64,000 nucleotides of DNA from an uncultured Schlesneria sp. (lineage in GTDB: Bacteria; Planctomycetota; Planctomycetia; Planctomycetales; Planctomycetaceae), in contig CAIULL010000117.1 of NCBI GenBank assembly GCA_903899985.1, positions 1 to 64,000 of the forward strand. Reading direction: 5' to 3'. Position numbers and translations under genes: made by a program. This document shows, one piece after another, positions 1 through 9,022 of this stretch. The notes beneath the pieces were generated by a model that saw only the letters and a program-made list of their open reading frames with translations, searched no databases and was not told the DNA's origin. How positions within the stretch are numbered: the stretch's first letter is position 1; each line of letters starts with the position of its first letter.

Positions 1-432
1 AACCGAATCAATCCGCGAGTGATCAAACGCAAGATGTCGCACTGGCAAAAGTGCCGCCCTCATCACAGAAAGAAACCAACGCTCTCCAAAAGTTTTAAGC
101 AGTCGATTGTTATGATTCTTTGAACGGTATTGCGTTTAACCGCGCCTCGAAGAGAAGCGAGTCAGGCGGCATCACAGCGCTGAAGAGGGACTTCAAGACA
201 AACCTGATATCAGTCCTCATGTCAATTCAGGAAAGCTGCGTCGAGTTTGTTTTTTGTTCGGATCGTATCACTCAATTCCTCGTTACAACTCGAATCTCGC
301 TCGCAATCATTAGAACCGTCACACTCGGACCATCCGTTACGACGATCACTATTGAGTCCGTGAATTGTCCACCGCCGGAGTCGACCGGCAGAATCTGCGG
401 ATCAATAGCCGGATTGCTGTGAGGAGATGGTA
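1..432. other. Non-coding left edge and leader of the first gene
   Basis: No convincing gene is seen here. Short open frames exist on both strands but have no recognisable domain or ribosome-binding site. The end of the stretch carries a GAGGAG Shine-Dalgarno at 421-426 for the proline-rich protein. A gene lying mainly left of the window cannot be excluded. Confidence 0.4.
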
Positions 433-2412
433 ATGCGCAAAGATATGGGTGTCGGGCTGCGAACGTGGGTGCTGTGCGCAGCTTCGGCGGGACTGTTTTC
501 CCAGTCAATCACGGCAGGAGAACTGAAACCTGTTGTGTCGTCATCCGCCAAAAACACAGCCGCAAAACCAACTCCCTCCAAAAGCACCCAGCCGCCAAAA
601 CTGCTCGCAGTACCGGACGAGCCCGCCTCGACGGCCAAAACCATTATTCCCGCGTCACAAATCGAAATTGCCGGCACTGACAAGACCGAAGTCCAGCGCC
701 AGCTCGAATTGTTGTACGAGAAAGACGGGAAAGAAATGCCCGATATGCAACTGAAACTGACCCCACTGAACCCACCGGGAAAAACGCCTGCAGCGGCACC
801 TCAACCAGCACCTGCAACGGCACCGCGTCCGACGCAACCTCCCGTGACACAAAAGCCGGCAAAACCAGCAACCGGTTATACGAAATATCAGCCAGTCGCT
901 CCGGCACGACCTCAGACAACAAACTATCCGACTCCCGTGACCCCTGTGACGTCGCAGACGACGAAAAATTACGCTGCGGCGTTCGATGCTCAAGGTCCGC
1001 AGCCGGTCCAACCGCAACAGCAGGCTCAGGCTCAGGCACAACCACGCCAAAACCCAGTTTCGGGATTCTTTAAGAAACTGATCCCGGGGGCTCGTAAAAC
1101 AAATACGTCTCAGCCGCCGATTCCGCCTGATTACGCCAATAATCCTGTACCTGATATTCCTCCGGCGTCCCAGGCGACGCAATCCAATCAATATCTGGCC
1201 TCGCAGCCAAGAGGGTCTTTGCCACCAGCGGCAAACAATCTGCCGTTGGCCGCGAAGCCCGTGTTGCTGCCAGCCCCGCTGAATGCCGAACCAATCCCAC
1301 TGTCGCCAATTGCTCCCAAAGCCCCGATCGCTGTCGGGTACAGTTCCAATTCCGTTGATCTTCCACAACCAGAGGGTGGCTTACCGGCGCTCGCACAACA
1401 GCCGATGTCACTTCCAGACCATCCTGGCGACGCATTCATGCCTCCACTGATGAACGAAACACTGCCGCTTCCTGCAGTGGCGCTGAATACCAAACCCGAG
1501 GAATTGGTCTACGAACTTCCAAAACCTCAAGTCCAGAACGATTTTCCCAACCCGTTCCCGGAACTTCCCGAGAACCAGGCCGACCTGAAGGGGAAAGCAC
1601 TTCCTAATGTCGCACAAGTCCCCGCAGCACAGGCTCCAAAAGCACAGACCCCTGCCGTGCAGACTCCTGCTCTGCCAGTGCTGAACGCGCAAATCCCCAC
1701 CGAGCAGGTTCCTGCCCTGCCAGTTCCCTCCGCAGACGTCGCGTCGACGAAAGAGCCAGAGACCAGCGTCGCGACGCTTGACCCGCCAAAAACGGAAGAA
1801 GATCCGTATGCAGTCCGAGTCAAGGATTTTGCAGAACCAAGAATCGATGAGAAGGTCGAAGCAAACGCCCCTTCGCTCGCGTTAACTCCAAACAGTCCGG
1901 ATGTCATCGCACCTCCAGGACCACTGACCAGTCCGTCAGTGGCCGATACAAAAGCAGACGTCGGACCAGAACTTGATGTGGGTGCCTTATCCCAACAGCC
2001 AGCCGACGCTCTGACACCTGCCGACCCTTCCGATTCGTATCTGGAAAAGATGCAACGGATCCGTGACCGGTTCGGAATGAAAGGCTTGAAAGGCTTCTGT
2101 CCGGTCACACTGCGGGACGAACGAGAACTGTTGGACGCCAAACCCGAATTCCACTTTACGCACCGCAGTCAGAAGTTTCACTTCGCATCGCAAGAAGCCC
2201 GTGACCGGTTCGAGGCCGATCCATCAGTGTACGCTCCAGCGGCGTACGGAGCTGACGTGGTATCGTTAGGCCGGGATAAAGACGTGGTCGAAGGAACCCT
2301 CGACTTCGCCGCCTGGTACAAAGGCCGACTTTACCTGTTCAGCACGCAAGACAATTACAACGTCTTCGTCAAATCACCCGTCACCTACGCCAGCCCGGCC
2401 GGTGTCGAATAA
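433..2412 (+). CDS. Proline-rich secreted protein with tandem YHS-like C-terminal motifs
   Basis: The function is unknown. The N-terminus reads as a signal peptide (MRKDMG, then a hydrophobic stretch ending near SITAG). Residues of about 40-540 are low complexity, rich in Pro, Ala and Gln, with repeated QTPA/QVPA units, and look like an extended periplasmic linker. The last 110 residues hold two successive YHS-like units: one beginning FCPVTLRDERELLDA and containing FHFASQEARDRFEADPSVYAP, and a second in which YKGRLYLFSTQDNYNVFVKSP plays the same part. YHS domains are usually small metal-binding or metal-sensing modules, but the metal ligands cannot be assigned here. ATG 433 is preferred over ATG 427 because GAGGAG at 421-426 gives a 6-nt spacer only to the former. 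A terminator-like hairpin follows the gene. Confidence 0.75.
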   Translation: MRKDMGVGLRTWVLCAASAGLFSQSITAGELKPVVSSSAKNTAAKPTPSKSTQPPKLLAVPDEPASTAKTIIPASQIEIAGTDKTEVQRQLELLYEKDGKEMPDMQLKLTPLNPPGKTPAAAPQPAPATAPRPTQPPVTQKPAKPATGYTKYQPVAPARPQTTNYPTPVTPVTSQTTKNYAAAFDAQGPQPVQPQQQAQAQAQPRQNPVSGFFKKLIPGARKTNTSQPPIPPDYANNPVPDIPPASQATQSNQYLASQPRGSLPPAANNLPLAAKPVLLPAPLNAEPIPLSPIAPKAPIAVGYSSNSVDLPQPEGGLPALAQQPMSLPDHPGDAFMPPLMNETLPLPAVALNTKPEELVYELPKPQVQNDFPNPFPELPENQADLKGKALPNVAQVPAAQAPKAQTPAVQTPALPVLNAQIPTEQVPALPVPSADVASTKEPETSVATLDPPKTEEDPYAVRVKDFAEPRIDEKVEANAPSLALTPNSPDVIAPPGPLTSPSVADTKADVGPELDVGALSQQPADALTPADPSDSYLEKMQRIRDRFGMKGLKGFCPVTLRDERELLDAKPEFHFTHRSQKFHFASQEARDRFEADPSVYAPAAYGADVVSLGRDKDVVEGTLDFAAWYKGRLYLFSTQDNYNVFVKSPVTYASPAGVE

Positions 2413-2442
2413 TTTGAATCCGATAGACCTGATTGAACTTCG

Positions 2443-2469
2443 TACCCCGGTCCTCTTCAGGCCGGGGTA
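2443..2469 (+). terminator. Rho-independent terminator
   Basis: An 8-bp GC-rich stem, TACCCCGG at 2443-2450 and CCGGGGTA at 2462-2469, encloses an 11-nt loop and is followed by TTTTC. It lies 30 bases after the stop of the proline-rich protein, the expected place for its terminator. Confidence 0.7.
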
Positions 2470-2990
2470 TTTTCATTGGCCAGTATGAATTGGAAAATGC
2501 CAAAGGTCTTCCATCCGAACCCCTTCGCCTCCCTTACCGGTGGTCAACGGGCCTTTGCACCAGTGCGAATCACGTTGACCGATGCGATGCAGATTCATTT
2601 CTGGTAATTCAATCCGAAATCCGATGACGTGGATCGCACTGGTGTTTCGAACGGCACAGGAGTGGTTTTGTTTCCAAAAAACCAGTCGGCGAGGATTCTC
2701 ATGTCAAGAGCTTAAGCATTCGTCCACGAAGGTCGAATCGAACTGGTTGTTTCCAATGACTGGCACCAAAGGGGTCAACGCATCCCGGTCGCCGAACACC
2801 ATACCCTCAATCCGTTCGCATCCTTGCTCAAAACAGTCATGTCCTGCATTTTTTGGGAATCAAGCATGGTTGCCGGGAGAGAATAAGTGGGGTATGAAAG
2901 GTCAGTTCCGCAAAATACACGCATCTTTCGAATCGCTGCGTCACGCGTATTTCAAAAATCTCACCTCCTCTTTTTGATAACGGGAATTCG
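2470..2990. other. Intergenic region with no gene seen
   Basis: About 520 bases lie between the terminator and the aldehyde dehydrogenase gene. Open frames here have no domain, no ribosome-binding site and unusual residue composition. The region presumably carries the promoter of the downstream gene, but no clear -35/-10 pair was found. Confidence 0.4.
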
Positions 2991-4658
2991 GTGCCAGTCT
3001 CAGATTCCGTCTCGTCAGCCATCAACGATCTGAAATTACGATGGAAATCGACGCAACGAATTTCCATCGATGAACGTGTTCGACTCTGTCGACAATGCCT
3101 GGACGGACTTGCCGCTGTCATCGACGAATGGATCCAAGCCGGTGCACACGTCAAACAATGTCCCAATGATGTCTCGGTACTGGCGGAAGAGCTATTGAGT
3201 GGACCGGCCGTCATTGCTCGCCAACTGCGATTGACGATGCAGACTCTTCGTGCGATCGAAGCCGGAGCGAACCCTCGTTTGCCCGGCACGGTTCGCCGAT
3301 TAAAGCACGGGCAACTCGCCGTCCCCGTTTTTCCCACATCGGGTTTCTTCGACAGCCTGACGTTTTCCGGACTGCATGGAATCGTTCGAATGCAGATGGG
3401 AATTTCAGAAAACGAAATTCACGGTCGAAAAGTCGACATTGCTCGAGACGGTAACTTGTCGGGAATCACGGCGGTTCTGGGTGCGGGAAATGTCTCGTCC
3501 ATTCCTGTTACCGACTGCCTGAACAAGATCATGTTTGAGGGGCGTCAAGTCGTCTTAAAAGTGAGTCCCGTCAACCAGCATCTGGGTGATTTGATCGCTA
3601 CGGCGTTCGCTCCGATTCTGCAAGGGGGCCTGCTGCGGATTATCCAGGGGGGCGCGGATGTCGGGCACGAACTCATCCATCATTCTGGAATCGAAGATAT
3701 TCACGTCACCGGTTCGGTAGCCACGCACGATTCTCTCGTCTGGGGGACGAACCCCGAAGAACGACGCCAGCGAAAACAATCGCATGATCCATTTCTCAAA
3801 AAGCCCGTGACAAGTGAACTGGGGAACGTCACTCCCTGGATCATTTTTCCCGGTCGGTACTCGCCACGCGAACTGGACTCACAAGCCCGGCATCTCGTGG
3901 CATCCATCACAAACAACGCCTCATTCAACTGCCTGACGACACGCCTGCTCATTACCTGGGACCGTTGGGATCAACGGTCGTCGTTTCTGGAGTTGATCGA
4001 CAAATACCTTGCAGCGACCCCTCGTCGCCCTGCGTGGTATCCCGGTGCAGCCGATCGCTACCGAAGGTTTGCGGCCAATGGGATCGAACCCGATGACACG
4101 AATCGATTGCCGTGGACACTGCTGAAGAACCAGTCAATCGATGAGCGTCCCGAGTTATTTCAAGAAGAATCATTTGCCTGCGTCTGTGCAGAAACCTCGC
4201 TGGGTGGTAGGTCTCCTGGTGAGTTTCTCGGGCTGGCAACAGACTTCCTGAATGACCGTGTGTTCGGATCGCTGTGTGCCTCAGTCAGTTTCCCAAGTCA
4301 TTCTCGCCGCGAGCATTCGGCAGATGAGGATCGGTGCCTTGAGAAATTGCGTTATGGCACCGTCTGCGTCAACCAGTGGTCGGGTCTCGCCTATGGTTTG
4401 GTCAGCCCTCCGTGGGGAGCCTACCCTGGTGCGACACTTGATTGTGTGGACAGTGGAATCGGTCATGTTCACAACACGTACCTGTTAGACAGATACGAAA
4501 AGACGGTTCTTTACGGACCCCTGATCAACTTTCCGAAACCTGTCTGGTTCGCAGGCCACCGAACAGCGCTGGAAGTCGCAAAACGCCTTTTCGCTCTCTA
4601 CGATCAAACGTCAATTGTCAGACTCCCCGCGCTGTTTACCGCTGCGCTCAGAGGTTGA
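2991..4658 (+). CDS. Divergent aldehyde dehydrogenase family protein
   Basis: This is an aldehyde dehydrogenase superfamily protein, expected to oxidise an aldehyde (or reduce an acyl thioester) with NAD(P). Visible family marks include the Rossmann-fold stretch LGAGNVSSIPVTD followed by VLKVSP (the cofactor-binding Lys region), HVTGS (the FTGS nucleotide loop), SELGNVTPWII (the ELGG-type motif with its general-base Glu) and SFNCLTTRLL, where the Cys matches the catalytic nucleophile. It is longer (555 residues) and much more divergent than ordinary aldehyde dehydrogenases. The GAGNV motif is also reminiscent of acyl-CoA reductases of the LuxC type, so the substrate class is open. The GTG start at 2991 lacks a strong Shine-Dalgarno and could be wrong by some codons. 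No signal peptide is seen, so it is likely cytoplasmic. Confidence 0.75.
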   Translation: MPVSDSVSSAINDLKLRWKSTQRISIDERVRLCRQCLDGLAAVIDEWIQAGAHVKQCPNDVSVLAEELLSGPAVIARQLRLTMQTLRAIEAGANPRLPGTVRRLKHGQLAVPVFPTSGFFDSLTFSGLHGIVRMQMGISENEIHGRKVDIARDGNLSGITAVLGAGNVSSIPVTDCLNKIMFEGRQVVLKVSPVNQHLGDLIATAFAPILQGGLLRIIQGGADVGHELIHHSGIEDIHVTGSVATHDSLVWGTNPEERRQRKQSHDPFLKKPVTSELGNVTPWIIFPGRYSPRELDSQARHLVASITNNASFNCLTTRLLITWDRWDQRSSFLELIDKYLAATPRRPAWYPGAADRYRRFAANGIEPDDTNRLPWTLLKNQSIDERPELFQEESFACVCAETSLGGRSPGEFLGLATDFLNDRVFGSLCASVSFPSHSRREHSADEDRCLEKLRYGTVCVNQWSGLAYGLVSPPWGAYPGATLDCVDSGIGHVHNTYLLDRYEKTVLYGPLINFPKPVWFAGHRTALEVAKRLFALYDQTSIVRLPALFTAALRG

Positions 4659-4706
4659 ACCACAACTTCCATTCTTTCCCTCACCCTGATTTCGTTCTCA
4701 AGATTG

Positions 4707-7025
4707 ATGAAGAAAATGCAAAGTCAAAAACGTAACGATGGTCTTGTCGTTGCCTGCTGTCTGTTGATGCTTGCCATGTTCGGACTGGTATTGAATCGGG
4801 GCGCTGCTGATCATCCACAAAAGAAATCGGTCACCCGTATTTCGGCCGGTACTGATGCTCAATATCAGTTGCAGTCGGCGTTAATCGATTCTGTTCCGGG
4901 CGATGTGATCGAACTGGCTGCCGGTTTCTATGAATTCGATACCGAATTGAATGTCGTCTGTGACAACTTCACAATCCGTGGTGCCGGACCTCAAAAAACA
5001 ATCCTCTCGTTCAAAAATCAGAATTCCGGCAGCGGAGGACTCTCAGCAACCGGCAACGCATTTGTCATCGAAGACCTTGCCATTCAGGATACCGTGGGAA
5101 ATGGAATCAAAGTCCTGGGCGCCAAAGACGTGACGATCCGACGGGTTCGGGTCGAATGGACCGGCGGTGCAAAGTCTTCAAATGGAGCCTATGGAATCTA
5201 CCCAGTCGAATGTCGAAACGTCTTGCTTGAGGATTCAATCTCGATCGGTGCTTCGGACTCAGGGATCTATTGCGGACAATGCCAGGATGTTGTCGTCAGG
5301 AATTGCACAGCCCGTGGAAATGTGACGGGAATCGAGATTGAAAACACAAAAAACGCTGACGTTTATCACAACCTTGCGACTGAAAACACCGGTGGAATCC
5401 TGGTTTTTGATCTGCCGGGTTTAAATCAGACCAACGGCGGGGACGTTCGCGTATTTCAAAACATCGTCACCGCAAACAATCACGAAAACTTCGCGCCAAA
5501 GGGAACAATGGTCGCAGACGTTCCTCCCGGAACGGGGATCATGGTATTGGCCACGGACCGAGTGGAAATCTTTGACAATGACATTACCGATAATCAAACA
5601 AGCAACATTATGGTTGTCAGCTTTATCATCATGGACCGCAAGATCAGCGATGCTCATTACGATCCATTTCCAGAAGCATTTTCGATTCATGGTAATCGAA
5701 TGTCCGGCGGAGGGACAAAACCGTCAGGTCAACTCGGTCTGGCCCTGGCCCCCATCGTAGGTCTTCCCTTCCCCGACATTTTTTATGATGGAATCACTGA
5801 TCCGCGAAAGCTTGTCGACGGTAAATTGCCCGATCACCAGCGGTCAGAAATCCGTGATAACGGCAGCGCAACGTTTGCTAACGTCCACTTCGATCAGTTC
5901 TCGGTTGCGAATGTTGTGTCCGGCAAATACCAGATCGACCGCAATACCGATGCGTATGATTTTAATGTGCCGAGAATCCCTCCAGTCAATTTGAAGCCCC
6001 ATGCTCTTGCGACAGCGAGGAGCAACGACGCCGTCGCCGTTTATCGATCCGCTCCAAAGAAACTTTCGACCTGGAATCTGTTCGAGGAAGTTAACGGAGC
6101 ACTCGTCGCGGCACCTTCGTTGATTCCCTACGAATTAAATACAGCTCTGTTTTCGGACTATACGTCGAAGCATCGAACGATCCGATTGCCAGACGGAGGT
6201 CAAATTAAGTGGACCGCAGAAAACGCTTTGGAATTTCCTGTCGGAACCGTGATCGCCAAAACCTTCAGCTATCCCGACGACAAGCAGGACAAGACTCCCG
6301 GCGAACGACTGCTGGAAACTCGAATCGAACTGCGACAAGCCTCGGGATGGTACGGTTACTCGTACGTCTGGAATGAAGAACAAACCGATGCCGATCTTCG
6401 TCTTGGCGGCGCCGCTGTCGATGTCTCGTGGAAGGACTCAACAGGCGAATTGAAATCGAATCACTACCAGATTCCCAATGCGAATCAGTGCATTACGTGT
6501 CACAGTCAAGATGGCAAGTTCGTGCCACTGGGGCCGACTGCCAGAAACTTAAATCGACCGCATCAACCCGCGGATCACTTCGACCAGCTGACCGATTGGG
6601 CCAGGGATGGCCGATTGGTTGGTATGCCGTCGGAAAACCACGCAAAATTGGCCGAATTCGACAACCCAGAGTCTGGTTCCTTGAACGATCGAGCACGAGC
6701 ATGGCTGGACGTCAATTGTGCACACTGTCACAACCCGATCGGCTCGGCCCGGACATCAGGTCTCGATCTCCGCACGACCCAACTCGATCCTGCAAAGTTC
6801 GGCGTTTTTAAAACACCGGTGGCGGCAGGAAAAGGGTCTGGCGGACGACGGTACGATATTATCCCCGGCAAGCCGGACGAATCGATTTTGATGTATCGTC
6901 TCGAATCCGAAGAAGCAGGGTCTCGCATGCCAAGCCTCGCACGCAACATGACACATCATCAGGCGAACGAGGTCATCCGTGAATGGATTCGATCAATGCC
7001 GGTCGAGAACACCAAAAGAAATTGA
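4707..7025 (+). CDS. Parallel beta-helix protein fused to SO2930-type dihaem cytochrome c
   Basis: A two-part extracytoplasmic protein. After a hydrophobic N-terminal segment (about residues 10-30) come roughly 400 residues of right-handed beta-helix with NosD/pectate-lyase-like repeats, of the parallel beta-helix family usually encoded beside SO2930-type cytochromes. The C-terminal half resembles the SO2930 (HNE_0200) dihaem cytochrome family. Two haem c sites are visible, CITCH and CAHCH, and later Met residues could be axial ligands. The two halves are normally separate neighbouring genes, so this looks like a natural fusion. Their substrate is not known to me; an electron-transfer enzyme acting on a polymer is a guess. 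ATG 4707 is taken as the start; a TTG directly before it, at 4704, is in the same frame. Confidence 0.8.
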   Translation: MKKMQSQKRNDGLVVACCLLMLAMFGLVLNRGAADHPQKKSVTRISAGTDAQYQLQSALIDSVPGDVIELAAGFYEFDTELNVVCDNFTIRGAGPQKTILSFKNQNSGSGGLSATGNAFVIEDLAIQDTVGNGIKVLGAKDVTIRRVRVEWTGGAKSSNGAYGIYPVECRNVLLEDSISIGASDSGIYCGQCQDVVVRNCTARGNVTGIEIENTKNADVYHNLATENTGGILVFDLPGLNQTNGGDVRVFQNIVTANNHENFAPKGTMVADVPPGTGIMVLATDRVEIFDNDITDNQTSNIMVVSFIIMDRKISDAHYDPFPEAFSIHGNRMSGGGTKPSGQLGLALAPIVGLPFPDIFYDGITDPRKLVDGKLPDHQRSEIRDNGSATFANVHFDQFSVANVVSGKYQIDRNTDAYDFNVPRIPPVNLKPHALATARSNDAVAVYRSAPKKLSTWNLFEEVNGALVAAPSLIPYELNTALFSDYTSKHRTIRLPDGGQIKWTAENALEFPVGTVIAKTFSYPDDKQDKTPGERLLETRIELRQASGWYGYSYVWNEEQTDADLRLGGAAVDVSWKDSTGELKSNHYQIPNANQCITCHSQDGKFVPLGPTARNLNRPHQPADHFDQLTDWARDGRLVGMPSENHAKLAEFDNPESGSLNDRARAWLDVNCAHCHNPIGSARTSGLDLRTTQLDPAKFGVFKTPVAAGKGSGGRRYDIIPGKPDESILMYRLESEEAGSRMPSLARNMTHHQANEVIREWIRSMPVENTKRN

Positions 7026-7404
7026 CGAGGTGTACCACGACGTCAGCATTTTCGTCGACTCCGCGTCGTCGCTGCTTGATCTCGAGATTCAAAAACTCTC
7101 AGTGACCGAAGACCATCATTCAGCGTCGCAAGTGAGGATGAAGAACGGATTAATAATCAGGTTCATTGCCTTGACGTTGCTCTCGCCCGGCAATCAGAAT
7201 CCATCACTATCAAACTTCTGCGGACGTCATTCGGAAAACAGGTAGCGCTTACTGCGTCATTTATCCAATCCGAGTTTGTCAGTTTTGTAAATTGAAAATG
7301 TTGAAACACAAGCCTTCTCCGCGGCTTCCAGCCGCAGAAGTCAATAATGCATGGTGGCGGAAAGCTTCGATCACAAAAACTGACAGACACTCAGTGAAGA
7401 TTCC
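7026..7404. other. Intergenic region with a small hairpin
   Basis: No gene is seen in these 379 bases. At 7314-7340 an imperfect hairpin is visible: GCGGCT at 7321-7326 pairs with AGCCGC at 7330-7335, and CTTCT outside it pairs with AGAAG. It has no T-tract and resembles the short dispersed palindromes seen elsewhere in the window. Confidence 0.45.
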
Positions 7405-8571
7405 ATGATCAACATCTTTGAAGCCATCACGAAGCGTCTGATCGATGCATGGCGGACCGAGGAACCGTCGGGTCGTGGGTATAAGTACCGGTGTCAGTGC
7501 GGACGTCCGGTGTTCTTTCGAAACAGTCTTTGCCTCGGATGCAAAACTCCGTTGGGATATCATCCGGAAGTGGCTCAGGTCTGTGCGATACAACCAGGTC
7601 CCAAAAAGGGGACTTGGATCATGCACGGGCAGAATAAGAAAAAGGCACCATTGTGGCGCAGGTGCGAGAATTTCGATTCCCCGGCAGGATGTAACTGGCT
7701 GGTTTCGGCAGACGAAGAAGAGACCCTGTGCCTTTCTTGTCGTTTAAACCAGACCATCCCCAACCTGGATGATCCCGATAATTGTCGCTGGTGGCGATTG
7801 ATCGAAAACGCTAAGCGGCTGCTCGTGGCCCAACTGCTCAACCTGGGCCTGCCACTGAAGTCCAAGGTGAGCGAAGACCCTGAAAACGGAGTCATGTTTG
7901 ACTTTATGCGTTCTCCGGAAAAGGGACCGCGAGTTCTCACCGGCCATGCCAATGGTCTGATCACTCTCAATGTGGAAGAAGCAGACGACTCGAAGCGCGA
8001 GAAAATGCGGCACGAACTTCACGAACCGTACCGGACGCTTCTCGGCCATTTCCGCCACGAAATCGGCCACTATTACTGGGACCGACTCGTCGCGGGAACG
8101 CCCTGGCACGAGAAGTTTCGCGACCTGTTTGGAGACGAGCGACAAGACTACGCTGCAGCACTCAAGCGGAACTACGAACAGGGGCCGCCACCCGACTGGG
8201 CGGATCGGCACATCACCTCTTACGCCGCAGTCCATCCCTGGGAAGACTGGGCCGAATGTTGGGCTCATTACCTTCACGTCGTCGACAGTCTCGACACGGC
8301 GTTAGGTTTTGGTCTACGCGGCGAGGACGTCGAAGCTGCCGTGGAACCGTTCACGGTCGACGATCTCTACGATCCCACAGTCCCCGATGCAAATCATGTC
8401 ATCCTGCTGGTGAATTCGTGGGTGCAGTTAACAATGGTCCTCAATGAACTGGCACGCAGCATGGGCCAGCAGGACTTCTACCCCTTCGTCATGTCGCGTC
8501 AGGTCCTGCGGAAGCTGCATTTCATTCAACTGATCGTAAAAGAAACCCGAGGCGGGTATTCGATCATGTGA
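7405..8571 (+). CDS. Zinc-ribbon putative metallopeptidase (Peptidase_Mx type)
   Basis: A putative zinc-dependent peptidase. The N-terminus carries a zinc ribbon with CQCG and CLGC Cys pairs, followed by a second Cys-rich part (CENFDSPAGCNW, then CLSCR). Near residue 215 the motif FRHEIGHYYWD gives the HExxH signature of a metallopeptidase. A downstream acidic region, HPWEDWAECWAHYLH, has the conserved Glu and His residues that would complete a zinc site. Size and order (zinc ribbon, then catalytic domain) fit the putative zinc-binding metallopeptidase family common in Gram-negative bacteria. No signal peptide is seen, so it is probably cytoplasmic. Its substrate is unknown. It appears to be a single-gene unit. 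Confidence 0.85.
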   Translation: MINIFEAITKRLIDAWRTEEPSGRGYKYRCQCGRPVFFRNSLCLGCKTPLGYHPEVAQVCAIQPGPKKGTWIMHGQNKKKAPLWRRCENFDSPAGCNWLVSADEEETLCLSCRLNQTIPNLDDPDNCRWWRLIENAKRLLVAQLLNLGLPLKSKVSEDPENGVMFDFMRSPEKGPRVLTGHANGLITLNVEEADDSKREKMRHELHEPYRTLLGHFRHEIGHYYWDRLVAGTPWHEKFRDLFGDERQDYAAALKRNYEQGPPPDWADRHITSYAAVHPWEDWAECWAHYLHVVDSLDTALGFGLRGEDVEAAVEPFTVDDLYDPTVPDANHVILLVNSWVQLTMVLNELARSMGQQDFYPFVMSRQVLRKLHFIQLIVKETRGGYSIM

Positions 8572-9022
8572 TCGTAATCAGGAACCCTTTCAGGATGAAA
8601 TTCGGCAATTGCTAACGATCGAGGGTCTGGAACCGGGACGAACGACACGTCTGAGATTGAAGATGGCCGGCGCTGCTCCGCCGATGGCTCGCTGCTGCCA
8701 CACTCGTGTCCGGTCATCACGCCAAAACGCGTTTCATATTAAAGCCCAAGGTTGATCGATTGCGACCTACCTTAGTTTGAGATGGGCCATACCCCATCGG
8801 GGTTTCATCCTTCTTCATTCGACAAGGCGTAGACGAGAAAAATGCATGCGACAGAAACGGTGCAGTGTGCCTGTCTGCAGTGGATTCCCATTTTGATTGC
8901 GTTCATTCGCGTGGCGTGCTCAAATAACGCTCAGTCTGATCGGAGTGCTCCCCTTTGATGCTTGACTCATTGCTCTGACTTTTTTGCTCAGATTTGCGTT
9001 AATAACAGGGAGTGGACCGATC
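8572..9022. other. Intergenic region, no gene seen
   Basis: About 450 bases without a supported gene. A weak 5-bp hairpin (ACCCC at 8791-8795, GGGGT at 8799-8803) is present. Its text near 8580-8720 resembles the degenerate repeat material at 21.7-22.0 kb in style, but no exact copy was found. AGGGAG at 9007-9012 serves as the Shine-Dalgarno of the kinase that follows. Confidence 0.4.

Noticed and set aside
120-422. Open frame of 100 codons before the first gene
   Set aside because: No plausible start context, no domain, and composition unlike the neighbouring genes.
655-1368. Long Arg- and Trp-rich open frame on the minus strand
   Set aside because: It lies opposite the proline-rich gene and mirrors its Pro/Gln codons; no ribosome-binding site or domain.
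2582-2977. Open frame of 131 codons before the aldehyde dehydrogenase
   Set aside because: No ribosome-binding site, no domain, and Cys/Ser-rich composition typical of non-coding sequence.
7744-8277. Minus-strand open frame opposite the metallopeptidase
   Set aside because: It is antisense to a well-supported gene with HExxH and zinc-ribbon motifs.
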